Source: Bactrocera neohumeralis | Taxonomy: Eukaryota; Arthropoda; Insecta; Diptera; Tephritidae | Direction: 5' to 3' | NCBI RefSeq assembly: GCF_024586455.1 | Contig: NW_026089623.1 | Location: 2,725,367-2,789,366 of the forward strand | DNA: 64,000 nucleotides | In this document: positions 21,397-32,326 of the stretch, one piece after another | How positions within the stretch are numbered: the first letter of the stretch is position 1 | Layout: each line of letters opens with the position of its first letter | Position numbers and translations under genes: made by a program | The notes under the pieces: generated by a model | Told to the model about the DNA's origin: nothing | Seen by the model: the letters and a program-made list of their open reading frames with translations, nothing else | The model's database searches: none

Positions 21397-22480
21397 ATTA
21401 TTATACTCTCGCAACAATGTTGCTAAGGAGAGTATTATAGTTTTGTTCTCATAACGGTTGTTTGTAAGTCCTAAAACTAAAAGAGTCAGATATAGGGTTA
21501 TATATACCAAAGTGATCCGGGTGACGAGTAGAGTCGAAATCCGGATGTCTGTCTGTCCGTCCGTCCGTCTGTGTCCGTCCGTCCGTCCGTGCAAGCTGTA
21601 ACTTGAGTAAAAATTGAGATATCATGATGAAACTTGGTACACGTATTCCTTGGCTCCAAAAGAAGGTTAAGTTCGAAGATGGGCAAAATCGGCCCACTGC
21701 CACGCCCACAAAATGGCGGAAACCGAAAACCTATAAAGTGTCTTAACTAAGCCATAAATAAAGATATTAAAGTGAAATTTGGCACAAGGGATCGCATTAG
21801 GGAGGGGCATATTTGGACGCAATTTTTTTGGAAAAGTGGGCGTGGCCCCGCCCCCTACTAAGTTTTTTGAACATATCTCGGAAACTACTATAGCTATGTC
21901 AACCAAACTCTACAGAGTCGTTTTCTTCAGGCATTTCCATATACAGTTCAAAAATGGAAGAAATCGGATAATAACCACGCCCACCTCCCATACAAAGGTT
22001 ATGTTGAAAATCACTAAAAGTGCGTTAACGGACTAACAAAAAACGTCAGAAACACAAAATTTTTCGGAAGAAATTTCAGAAGGAAGCTGCACCCAGGTTT
22101 TTTTTAAAAATTGAAAATGGGAGTGGCCTCGCCCACTTATGGACCAAAAACCATATCTCAGGAACTACTCAACCGATTTCAATGAAATTCGGTATATAAT
22201 ATTTTCTTAACACCCTGATGACATGTAGGAAATATAGGTGAAATCGGTTCACAACCACGCCTTCTTCCAATATAACGCTATTTTGAATTCCATCTGATGC
22301 CTTCTCTGTATAATATATAGTACATTAGGAACCAATGATGATAGCGGAATAAAACTTTACAAAAATACGGTATTTGAAAAATATGTAAATGACGTATAAT
22401 GAAATCTCGATTATCACTTTATATTGCGAGAGTATAAAATGTTCGGTGACACCCGAACTTAGCCCTTCCTTACTTGTTTT
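21397..22480. mobile_element. Mini-me/Helentron-like repeat, copy A, with (GTCY)n tract
   Basis: Non-coding repeat starting around ATTATTATACTCTCGCAAC and ending with a hairpin GTTCGG-TGACAC-CCGAAC (22441-22458) followed by TTAGCCCTTCCTTACTTG. Contains a GTCY microsatellite at about 21545-21595 and the phrases CCACGCCCAC and AAATCGG typical of dipteran copies. The (GTCY)n tract and subterminal hairpin match descriptions of mini-me/DINE (non-autonomous Helentron) elements. Family naming is tentative. Confidence 0.65.
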
Positions 22481-22517
22481 GATTTTGTGTTTATGTACAA
22501 ACAAGTATATATGTAGT

Positions 22518-23552
22518 TGTTGGATGGAGTTATGTGTTGAAGTTCACGCAAGAGAGGAAAGCTCTCATATCGCCATTCACTTGGGAGTGGTCAGAAAAGA
22601 TTATTTTACATATGGCTCAAACAGCTCACGGTCTTTGACCAAGTATCCTCTGAGTAGCCTAAGAACATCCGTTTGAAGGCGAGCTAAATTGAGAAGGTGC
22701 AGGGTGGTATGCCGGCCTTGGATGAGAGACCCCCTTTTGATTACGACCATGGCAAACGAATGTCCGTCCCTTAATTGGGAAGGTGACGCTGCCCAGCTGG
22801 TTTCACTCGTTGTTAGAAATCACCGCCGTCCAAGAAATGCAAGTAGGTCCTTGTGCCATTTACTACGGTGGCCATATAAAGGAGCGCAAATTTAGTGTGG
22901 GATTCGTGGTGGGAGAGAGAATCAGTCGCCGAGTACTGTCATTCACCCCGGTGGATTAACATCTAGCCACAATCCGCATCAAGGCGAACATATCGCTGAC
23001 CCACGCCCCGACGGAATAGAAGGATGATATGACCAAAGATACCTTTTATGAGCGCTTGGAGCGCACCTATGAGAGTTGCCCCACAACGATGTCAAAGTCG
23101 TGCTTGGCGACTTTAACGCCAAGTTAGGCAAAGAATGTACCTTTGGAACTACGGTCGGTAAATTCAGCCTTCACGATGAAACATCCCCTAATAGGTTGAG
23201 GCTGATCGACTTCGCCGGAACCACCAACCAGATCGATCATGTTGCGATAGACGGAAGACACTTCTCCAATGTTTTAGAGGTATGTGCGCTCCAAAGTCTT
23301 AACATCGACCCGGACTACTATATTGTTGCAGCCAAGATTCGCGCCCGCCTCTGTGCAGAAACAAACGCACGTCAACAAACACAAGGAAAGTTCAACATCG
23401 AGAAGCTGCAATCACAACAAGCAGCGAAACGAATTTCTACTTATAAGGGAACTGTGTGCGGTATTTCAAGCTCCTTTCCTACAGCTGCAACCGAAACCAT
23501 TGGCTTTCGGAAACTGCAAAAGAACAGCTGGTACGACGAGGAGTGCTGTCAA
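22518..23552 (+). mobile_element. RTE-type LINE, 5' part
   Basis: Begins GTTGGATGGAGTTATGTG, the family start, directly after mini-me copy A. The EN is broken: SLNWEGDAAQLVSLV near 22770, then a better frame 23076-23636 with VKVVLGDFNAKLGKE, QIDHVAIDGRHFSN and the linker KNSWYDEEC. The match stops at about 23552 at GTGCTGTC, so RT is absent. Confidence 0.8.
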
Positions 23553-23999
23553 AAGAAGCATGTTTCAACAAGTTCTGTAGTTTCACAAATTCATATAACA
23601 GCTTATGTACAATATTCCTCGCTGTCAACCGGCTGAAATCCATAAATTTTGCAGAAATTCGATAACTGCAACTACAAGCCAACCAAAATAAAAAAGAAAT
23701 TTTGTTTTACAATATTTTTTTATTTATTAAATTTGCTTTTTGTTTTAAAAGCCTAACAATTATTTATAAAATCTTAAATCTTTTTAAAAACGAGACAAAC
23801 TCAAGCAAGCTGTTTTGGTGATACTTTGCTCTTTAGTACGCAGGCATATCTCTTCTTTTAAGGCGTGTTTGATCGCAGAAATGTACCAAAGCATTAGCCA
23901 AAGGCTTTGGGTGATCTCGATTTCGATTTAATTCTACTGTCCTCTACTTCTGTCTTTACCATAGAAAAACCAAGATGGATATTTTCAATCCACATGTGC

Positions 24000-25300
24000 C
24001 ATGGTGAACACGTGATTGTCCTAAGCAATATTGATTGGAACCTTTAAATTATATCAATATTGGTTGCACAGGTCGTACCCCAAAGTTGAATGCCATATAT
24101 CCAAATCGGTTTTATGACCGCATTATATAAAAGCACTTTGTTGTCTGGGCTAAGTTTGGAGTTTTTATTTAAAAGCCAATTTAAATTTGCAGCTCTTATC
24201 TTCATGCAAGTTATTTTACTCGCTATGTGTTTTCTCTACGTAAGTCTTCTACAAAGTGAATACGAAGATATGTTACTTTATTCGCTTGGGGTACTAAAAT
24301 ATTGTTAATTTTTAATACCGAGCACATTTTTGGTCTTAGCGAAAATGTAACATGCTTACACTTTTGTTCATTCACATTTAGACGCCTGTTGGCTAAACAT
24401 TCCTCGACAGAACTCAAGTGCTCCGCTAATATTTTTGATACTATAATGTTGCGTTTCTTACGGCACACTAAAGCTGTGTCATCCGCAAATTTGAAGTCAA
24501 TAAGTTGGGCCTAAAACAGTGCCCTGTGGTACACCAGCCCTTATCTATCGTTCATCAGATATGAAATCTCCCACTTTTACCATAAATTGTCTATTTTAAA
24601 TAAGACTCAATTGTTTTATAAAGTTAGAATGTCTTATATAAAAGGCCTCTATGCCAGACCTTATCAAATGCCTGAGCCACTTCTAGAAAAATATCTGAAC
24701 AGTACTCTCTGTGCTCAAATGATTTACTTATTTCGTTAGTAATTCTATTTACCTGCCCTACCGTGCTACGTTTTTCACGAAACCCGAATAGGTGCGTTGG
24801 TATTATGTTATTTCCGTGGAGTAAAGGAGACATCTTTAATAGTAATACTTTTTCAAATATTTTAGAAATACAGGGTAGAAGACTGATTGGTCTGTATGAA
24901 GACGACTGTGCTAAGTCTTTCCCAGGCTTACCTAATCTGCGACTTTTTGCATGAAGTTGGATAGTATCCGAAACTCAGAATTGCATTGAAGGGCAAAGAG
25001 AGCACCTCTACAGTCATATTTGGTAACTCAGTTAGCATTTTTAGTGTAAAATTGTCATATCTTGGTGACTTGTTTGGGTTAAGTTCATTTATGATTCTAA
25101 TAATTTTAGAAGGTGAGTCTTAAAAGACTCGAGTGACTCGTTAGCTGTGTTGGGTAAGCTGGACAGCTAAAATTAGGACATTGGACAATTAGGTTGAAAT
25201 ACCTTTTCTAGGTTATTTGCAAAACAATTAGCCTTTTCGTTTCGAGCCCAATTTCCACCCAAGTCTCGTATAGACATGTTGGAGTCAATTAGTGGCTTCG
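24000..25300 (-). pseudogene. Jockey reverse transcriptase
   Basis: 24833-24624 carries LFGFREKRSTVGQVNRITNE and FLEVAQAFDKVWHRGLLYK, containing the first catalytic Asp of RT (FLDVxxAFD; here the first D is E and the AFD is kept). 24468-24223 carries the post-YADD region (LNVNEQKCKHVTFS, VTYLRIHF). The YADD block itself falls in broken sequence near 24480. Stops and frame changes throughout. Confidence 0.75.
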
Positions 25301-25399
25301 TGGACTTTTAAGCTTTCCAAAGGGAATTTCGCTTGCTTGAATTTGGACATATGTAACTTATTTACATACATTTCAGCGTTGAATTCTTCCTCGCGCTTT

Positions 25400-26796
25400 A
25401 GCGCTTGTTTTAATTTACGTATAGCAGATTTCAATTAAAGCTGAGTGAAAGGGGAGCGATTTATCTGCCATTCTCGTCTTTCACGCCTTTTTTTCATTTA
25501 CAAGCCTTTCTATTTCACTATTAGTGATTTTTCTGAAACCAAGCGGCTTATAACTCTTGTTTGGTGTTGCCAAGACAACTGATCTTTATTTGTACAGGAG
25601 AGTGATCAGATGATAGGTCAATACATGTATCAACTGTTATGTGCGATATATCAACATTTTTGATTACAGCAAAATCAATTAAATCCGGTATTTTGTTACC
25701 ATCACTAGGCCAATACCAGGAGATATTATGTCAAGGGTATTGTGTCTATTTATAATAGTGTGATACAGCTGTCGTCCTTTCGGATCAATTAGTCGTGAGC
25801 CCCAATGCGTGTGTTTTTCATTGTAGTCTCCGCCTGCTAGAAATCTATGACCCAGTGTTCCAAAAAAAGTCTTTAAATTTAATGTCTGCAATTTTAAATC
25901 GAGGTGAGCAGTATATGGCCGTCATCATATTGGAACTGCGCTGTAGCATGATATTCTAAAGCGTGGTGATTTAATCGTTTTTTAATCAACATTGCTGTTC
26001 CACCATATGCCTTTCCATCTACGTGGTTTGTAACATAGAGTCTAAGACGCGGTATAGTGAAATTATTTTTATTCGTAAGATGAGTTTCTGACGTAATGCT
26101 ATTCTTCTTCTTCTTAATTGGCGTAGACACCGCTTACGCGATTATAGCCGAGTTAACAACAGCGCGCCAGTCGTTTCTTCTTTTCGCTACGTGGCAACAA
26201 TTGGATATTCCAAGCGAAGCCAGGTCCTTCTCCACTTGGTCCTTCCAACGGAGTGGAGGTCTTCCTCTTCCTCTGCTTCCCCCGGCGTGTACAGCGTCGA
26301 ATACTTTCAGAGCTGGAGTGTTTTCATCCATCCGGACAACATGGCCTAGCCAGCGTAGCCGCTGTCTTTTAATTCGCTGAACTATGTCAATGTCGTCGTA
26401 TATCTCGTACAGCACCATATAGCAGAACGGGAATTATGAGCGACTTATAGAGTTTGGCTTTTGTTCGTCGGGAGAGGACTTTACTTTTCAATTGCCTACT
26501 CAGTCCGAAGTAGCACCTGTTGGCAAGAGCAATCCTGCGTTGATGATATCAATATCATCGGCATACGCCAGCAGCTGTACACTCTTATAGAAGATGGTAC
26601 CATCTCTATTTAGTTCTGCAGCTCGAACTATTTTCTCCAGAAGCAGGTTGAAGAAGTCGCTCGATAGGGAGTCGCCCTCTCTTTAACCTCGTAATGCTAT
26701 TACATCAATATTATTTCCATCCAGAAATTTAGTAAGTTTTAATTTATGTTGGTTAACACCGTTAGCAATCCATAAACAAGTATTTAATACGGTCAT
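25400..26796 (-). pseudogene. Jockey endonuclease (ORF2 start), split by an RTE fragment
   Basis: ORF2 begins at an ATG at 26796 (MTVLNTCLWIANGVNQHK), the EN start. It is interrupted at 26701 by the RTE fragment and resumes at 26091 with SETHLTNKNNFTIP (ETH block) and AYGGTAMLIKK. The block at 25860-25680 has FLAGGDYNEKHTHWGSRL, the D-N catalytic block. Stops between pieces show it is dead. Confidence 0.75.
26104..26689 (-). mobile_element. RTE-type LINE fragment with 12-bp target duplication
   Basis: A minus-strand 3' RTE piece: CTTCTTCTTC tail, C-terminal domain (26418-26134: RLRWLGHVVRMDENT, GSRGRGRPPLRW) and a short YxDD-side part. It is 5' truncated and lacks about 300 bp present in other copies near 26540. 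Flanked by CGTAATGCTATT at 26092-26103 and 26690-26701, a perfect 12-bp duplication in the jockey EN. This is target-primed reverse transcription seen directly. Confidence 0.9.
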
Positions 26797-26851
26797 TTTT
26801 TTCTTAAAAAAGTTTGTAACATTTTGTTCTGTGCTTTGATTATCTCTTGTA

Positions 26852-28398
26852 TCATATTTTGCATTGTAGACATAAATGTGTCATACATTGGGTAAGGTTG
26901 AAAATCATAGTTTCAACGCTTCCCTTTTGTTGGTTTTGGGGAAATTGCATTTGTACAGTGTTGCCTTTCACCACGTTTGCATGGCTCCCTTGTGTAGCAT
27001 TGTCTTTAAGATTTACTGGTTTCATAATATGAACGGGGATTTCAATATTTTCATTAGGAGGAATATTTAACATTTGGTTTGCTTGAATTCCGACAGACAG
27101 TTTCGATTTTAAGTCTTTATATACAGGGCAACCCCTATAGTTTGCAGTGTGATTTCCTCCACTATTGCTACGTTTTTAATTTAAATCCTCTTTTTTGATA
27201 GTACATTTGGATGTGGGATGTAAATCACAACACACCACGCAGACACTGCCTCGGGTGCAGTATGATGTCGTGTGTCCATACTCTTGGCAGTGTAATGGGG
27301 TTTCGTCCATAGCTGAGGTATGCTCAGCTGCTTCAGGGTCAGCCTTGGGACCCACGAACCCTTAGCAAAGAAAAGTGTTTACTCTCGTAAAGATGTATCC
27401 ACACCCCCTTATGTGGACAGCCAGACCAGCTTGTATTTATACGGCGAGTCAGATGGAAGTTGAAGTTGGCACGGTGATTTACACGGCGGAGATGGTCCTT
27501 TGGCTTCTGGTGAGGAGTAGTTACTCCCAGACGCGGTTGACTGTAGAATACAGGGCAGTATTTTCCCGGCTCCTCACTGCCTATTGCTGCTGAATGCTGG
27601 GCGACCGTCCTCGCTGGCGAGCTGGAAGAAATGATCGCCTTCGGTGTGAAGAGCTTGCTTATATAGCAGCATAGCGCAGCTTTCGTCAGCATAGTGAGGT
27701 AAGTTGTGTGCGTAGCTTTGGTCAATGCGGTGAGGTGAAGTTTAGTACGTGTAGGATAGTTCTAGTATGGTGGAAAGCTCTATGTTGAGGTATGGTGAGG
27801 GTAAATGATGTACAGTGTTGAAGTAAATTATTGTAAGGTGGTAAAAGCCACGTTACAGCAGTTTGTGCATTGTACTGGACCATTTCTTTTATGTAGTTCC
27901 TCAACTGATATTCTGCGATGGAGCATATATTTTAGATTGTAAATCGGATGTGTTTCGTTTTTCTTTGGATGATTAGAATTTGACATCAATTCTACTTTAA
28001 ACATTGGTTGTGGGACTTTATTTCTATTAAAAATATTTACTGCTGATTTAATATTAAAACCACATTCTTCCAATGCTTCATTAACATCGTTAGATTCTAC
28101 TGAAGACTCTATCCCATTTATAACAATAACTAGGCCTTTAAAGCTCTTCAGTTGGTAAGAGTAGTAATTTTTGTTAAAATTTTTAGTTTTGTTTCATTTA
28201 TGTTACCTTTTTTCAAGGGCACAATGTGAAAATTGTGTACGCGTATTTTGAGTTACGCTCACCCAAACAGATTGGAAGGGGTTTGGCATTCACGACTGTG
28301 GTGGTACCCTTTGCATCGTCGTTAAGCTCTTTACTCATTAAGGCAAATCTGTTGCCATCAAGAATTTCTGGCTTTTTAAAATTTGGCGTGCCTAACAT
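26852..28398 (-). pseudogene. Jockey ORF1 (gag-like), split by a solo LTR
   Basis: Pieces in order on the minus strand: 28398 onward (a KPLPICLGERNSKY-like start), 28073-27862 (FKVELMSNSNHPKK, RRISVEELHKRNGPVQCTNC), then after the solo LTR the QEYGHTTSYC knuckle continuation (about 27291-27260), and 27073-26852. The knuckle is cut between CTNC and QEYGH by the LTR. ORF1 packages element RNA. Frameshifts are present. Confidence 0.75.
27296..27857. mobile_element. Solo LTR with 4-bp target duplication
   Basis: 562 bp starting TGTAATGGGG and ending CCACGTTACA, with TGTAA/TTACA termini, flanked by GCAG at 27292-27295 and 27858-27861. The 4-bp duplication and TG...CA ends fit a gypsy-type LTR left after recombination. 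No internal coding. It lies exactly between the second Cys and the following Gln of the ORF1 zinc knuckle. A TTATATAGC box lies near 27659. Confidence 0.85.
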
Positions 28399-28707
28399 CG
28401 CAGTTGCGTTAGTTTTGAACTTAAACAGTCAACATTTTTCTTTACACCATAGGAAATATGTTACCCTAACTCAAAATAGATAAAAATATTACTGTTTAGC
28501 AGACAGTGTTATAAATTCAAATAAAAAAAACTCTCGCTTGACGTTTTTCTTGACAATTTACATGCTGATCTATGCTTCTTCTCATCACTATGTCACACAT
28601 AGTGATGGTATTTAATACTCTTTAATTGGGCCAAAATTTAGTTAAAAAAATGTGCGAAAATGAAGTGGAGAGTGCTGCAACAAATCACGGTTGCAATAAA
28701 TCTTCTA

Positions 28708-29912
28708 CAAAGTGTGTTCCAAAACAAACAGGACTTAAAAAAAAACTGAACGAATGGATTTTTCGGCAAAATCAATTTGTTTTATTCAAAATAGTTTCCT
28801 TCTACTTTAATACAGCTTATTGCACGGTCCAAAAGCATGTCAAACGAGTCTTTTAATGCGAATGCATTTTTCCGAAAAGGAAGAAGTCGCACAGTGCCAT
28901 ATCAGGTGAATACGGGGAGTGGTTAAGGGTTAAAATGTGATTTTTGGTCAAATAATCGGTCACAAGCGTCGATCGATGAGACGGCCTATTATCGTGCAAC
29001 AAGCGCCAACTTCCATCTTCACGATATTCGGGCCGAACACGTCGAATGCGGCGCACCAAACGCTTCAAAACTCAAAGGTAGAATACCCCATTAACGTTTT
29101 GGCCGGGTGGAACAAATTCTTTGTGGACAATACTCTTGGAATCATAAAAACAAATCAGCGTTGTCTTCACTTTTGACTTCTTCATACGCGATTTGGTTGC
29201 GGCTCGTCCGGTGCCTTCCATTCAGCACTCTGGCGTTTCGTTTCGGGATCATTTTGGAAACACCACGTTCTGTCACCAGTCATCATATTGTGAAGGAAGT
29301 TTTTGTCCTTTTTGACCTCTTTAATGATGTCCTTCGAATGTTGGATTCTGAGCAATTTTTGGTCGTCAGTCATTTTGTGCAGAACAAACCGTGCACACAT
29401 CTTTCGTAAGACCAAATGTTCGGTCAAAATGCGATAAATCGATGTTTTGGAGATGTTCAATTCCATTTCCATGAGTTTCAATGATGACTTCGGCTGGCTT
29501 TTGATGAATGCTCGCACATTTTCGATGGAATTTAAGGTGATCACAAATTTTGATTGGCCCACATGTTGATCGTTATTTATGTCTTCACGACCACTTTGAA
29601 AACGTTGAAACCACTCGTGTGCCCTGCTACGGGATAGGCAATCATCGCCACAAACTTGTTTAATCAATTGAAACGTTTCGGTAAAAGTTTTCCCAATTTT
29701 AAAACAAAATTTAATGTTGACTCTTTGTTCGAAGCTCATTTTCGCACCGATAACACAAACATACTGACACTTAAAACGCAATAACTCAACTTCCATGAAT
29801 TGTTATGACATTCTTACTGGACAACCGATTCTAACGCACCAGTCGACATATAGATGGCGCCACCAGGAAGCACTAGATTCAAAAGGTCTTGTTTACTTTG
29901 AAAGCCACCTTG
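28708..29912 (-). mobile_element. Mariner (DD34D) element, near full length
   Basis: About 1.2 kb. The left end GTGTTCCAAAACAAACAGGA (28714 on) has an imperfect inverted partner near 29885-29905 (GTCTTGTTTACTTTGAAAG). The transposase occupies most of the length. The TIRs have diverged, so the copy is old. Boundaries are approximate. Confidence 0.7.
28853..29796 (-). pseudogene. Mariner DD34D transposase
   Basis: 29796-29182 holds the N-terminal HTH domains (SRSRAHEWFQRFQSGRED, SSLKLMEMELNISKTSIYRI) and the first catalytic Asp (MMTGDRTWCF). 29068-28853 holds SWRLLHDNRPSHRS (second Asp) and PYSPDMALCDFFLFG (third Asp). I count 34 residues between them, the DD34D spacing of true mariners. A frameshift and stops lie in 29065-29185, so it is inactive. 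N-terminal extension before MSFEQRV is not part of the protein. Confidence 0.8.
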
Positions 29913-29940
29913 AAAAAAAGGGTTTGATAATGTCTAATCC

Positions 29941-31525
29941 ATTCCACGCAAGTGAGCAAAGTTCTCTGATCGCCATTCACTTGGGAGTGGTCAAAAAAGA
30001 TTCTTTTACATATGGCTCATACAACTCACGGTCTTTAACCAAGTATTCTCTGGGTAGCCTAAGAACATCCGTTTGAAGCGAGTTAAATTGAGAAGTCGCA
30101 GAGTTGTGCGATGGGCTTGGGACCCGTGATGTAAACAAATGAACCCAATGAAAAAGAACAACCAGCCTTGGATGAGGGGTCTCTCTTGATTACGACCAAT
30201 TCAAACGAATTAAAAATTAAAAATAACGATTTGAGCGCATGCACTTGGAATGTCCGGTACGTTAATTGGGAAGGCCGCTGCCCAGCTGGTTTCACTTGTC
30301 GTTAGAGTGAAGGCACGGTGGCCATATAAAGGAGGGCGAATTTGGTGTGGGACTCGTGGTGGGATAGATGCTCCGTCGAAGAGTACTGTCACCGGTGGAT
30401 TAACTTCAAGCCACAATCCGCATCAAGGCGAACATATCGCTGATTATGAGCGCTTGGAGCGCAGCTATGAGAGCTGCCTCGCCACGATATCAAAATCGTG
30501 CTTGGAGACTTTAACGCCAGGGTAGGCAAAGAAAGTACCTTTGGAACCACGGTCGGTAAATTCAGCCTTCACGGTGAAACATCCCCATATGGGTTGAGGC
30601 TGATCTACTTCGCCGGGGCCCGAAATATGATTATCTGTAGTACAAGATTCCGGCATAAAAAAGTTCATCAAGCTACCTTACTGTCCCCAGATCGAAAACC
30701 CACCAACCAAATCGTACATGTTGAGATGGACGAAAGACACGTTTCTGGTGTTATAGACGTGCGTAAGCTCCGAGATTCTAACATCGACTCGGACCACTGT
30801 CTTGTTGCAGCCAAGAAACGCACCCGACTTTGTGCGGAAAAAGCGCACGTCAACAAACACAAGGAAGGTTCGACTTCGAGAAGCTGCAATTACAATACAC
30901 AGCCGAACGGTTTTCTACTCGACTTGCACTCCTACTCCCTGAGAGCATTCATCAGCAACTAAGTCTATAAGTCCTTACGTACTGCTGACAGTGACAAACA
31001 GAAGGTTTCAAGACCGCAGCATATACTTGTAGAACCCCCACAGGTGACCTTGTACCCGATCCGCAGATCAAACTAAAATTATAGAGGAAACACTTCTCTA
31101 CCTACTCAATGGTAGGGAAGGCATAACATCAGGAGATGGCAAACCCTATTCCCGATGACGATTGGAGCAGACGGTTCATTGCTTGACCATGACGAAGTTT
31201 GAATATCAGTTACCCGTCTGAAAAACAAAAAGGCGGCGGTTGCCGAAGAACTGATAAAGAGCATGTATCAACTTCTTTGTAGAATATGATTGGATGAAAG
31301 CATGTCCAACGATTGGAATTTAAGTGTGCCCTGCCCACTCCACAAAAACGGGGACCCCACAATATGCGGCAACTATCGTGAGATAAGTCTCCTCAAAATC
31401 GCGTATAAGGTTTTATCAAGCATATTGTATGAAAGATTAAATTCCACCATCAATAAACTGATTCGACCTTATCAGTGTGGCTTTAGGCCCCGCAAATTAA
31501 CAAACAATCGTATACTAGATATGAA
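29941..31525 (+). mobile_element. RTE-type LINE, 5' half
   Basis: Joins the family sequence at CACGCAAGTGAGCAAAG. EN fragments at 30250-30525 and 30498-30962 (MLGDFNARVGKES, QIVHVEMDERHVSG, SDHCLVAAKKR). RT entry at 31290-31530 (GNYREISLLKIAYKVLSSIL, RPYQCGFRPRK). It ends at the left LTR of the gypsy element. Frameshifted and internally shortened near 30960. Confidence 0.8.
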
Positions 31526-32061
31526 TACTATGAATGGTAACTTTCGTTTTAATTATACTATCCATGGCGATGTTTTTTTCTCGCATTCACTATTACTTTA
31601 TTGCTGATTACTTAATTAAATGCAAGTTTTACAATTTTGTTTTATTATTACTAATTAGCCTAAGCTCAGCCTCTTCTCTGCGTTGTTGTTATTTTACTCG
31701 TGCCTAGTCGAACTTAGGAGTTGTTGTTAGGTGGAGTAGTTTAAGGCGGCCAAACTTAACTGTTGCTACGGTCGGATCATTGATTGCTTCGCGCAATGAC
31801 TCGAAATGGTGAGGTGTGTTGTTGCTTTGGTAGGACGCCAGTTTTGGCGGGAACATCCGGCTGTTACTAAGTTTTGTTGTATTTTTGTGATGCTGGCTAA
31901 TCAGCGAATGCCACGCACACAGGCCGCGCATCATTTTATAATTGTTGATTTATAATTTTTTATAGGATCTTAACCCTTGGGTAAAACGAAAGATTTGACC
32001 TGGTTACTTAAGTTCGTTAACCAGTGTGGTAAACATTATATTTGCCTTGGTTATCTTAACT
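31526..32061 (-). repeat. 3' LTR of the gypsy element
   Basis: The body 31660-32045 matches 37350-37740 with few substitutions. The inner end begins AGTTAAG next to the polypurine tract, an AGT start like the 297/17.6-type LTRs. The outer end is approximate because of indels and an extra copy of ATGCAAGTTTT. Confidence 0.8.
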
Positions 32062-32063
32062 AC

Positions 32064-32071
32064 TCCCCTTG
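32064..32071 (-). promoter_or_regulatory. Polypurine tract
   Basis: The minus strand reads AACAAGGGGAG just before the LTR start AGTTAAG. This primes plus-strand DNA in LTR elements. Confidence 0.65.
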
Positions 32072-32326
32072 TTTAGCTCGGAACGTCCACGTTTCGACAA
32101 ATACTTGGTTTTGCTTCTCTAAAGTACGTAAGCTGGTACTCTTAAATTAGAGGAACTTTACCAACAATTGTAGTATCTTAAAACTAAGTTTACAAATTAA
32201 TTTCAAATCAAATGTAATAATTCAAAATCAAAGAAAAATGTTACAGCATAAGTTATTTGTCATTCATTTTAATTAGAACCTATTTGTATTGCTTGAACTT
32301 GTTTTTAGCTAAATTTCTTCGAAAAA

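Larger units (their letters stand above)
23690..28440 (-). mobile_element. Jockey-type non-LTR retrotransposon, hit by two insertions
   Basis: Minus strand: ORF1 (about 28400-26852), ORF2 endonuclease (26796 to about 25400) and RT (about 25300-24000), ending in an AT-rich tail near 23700. An RTE fragment (26104-26689) and a solo LTR (27296-27857) sit inside it, each with a target duplication. Many frameshifts. The ORF1 CTNCQEYGHT-type knuckle and the RT AQAFDKVWH block are typical of the jockey group. Confidence 0.8.

Noticed and set aside
24000..28440. A set of separate small genes on the minus strand
   Set aside because: Their order and motifs are those of one jockey element broken by frameshifts and two insertions.
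31704..31934. Matching ORFs at 31704-31934 and 37385-37630 (MMRGLCAWHSL...)
   Set aside because: Both lie in the two gypsy LTRs and repeat only because the LTRs do; no protein evidence.
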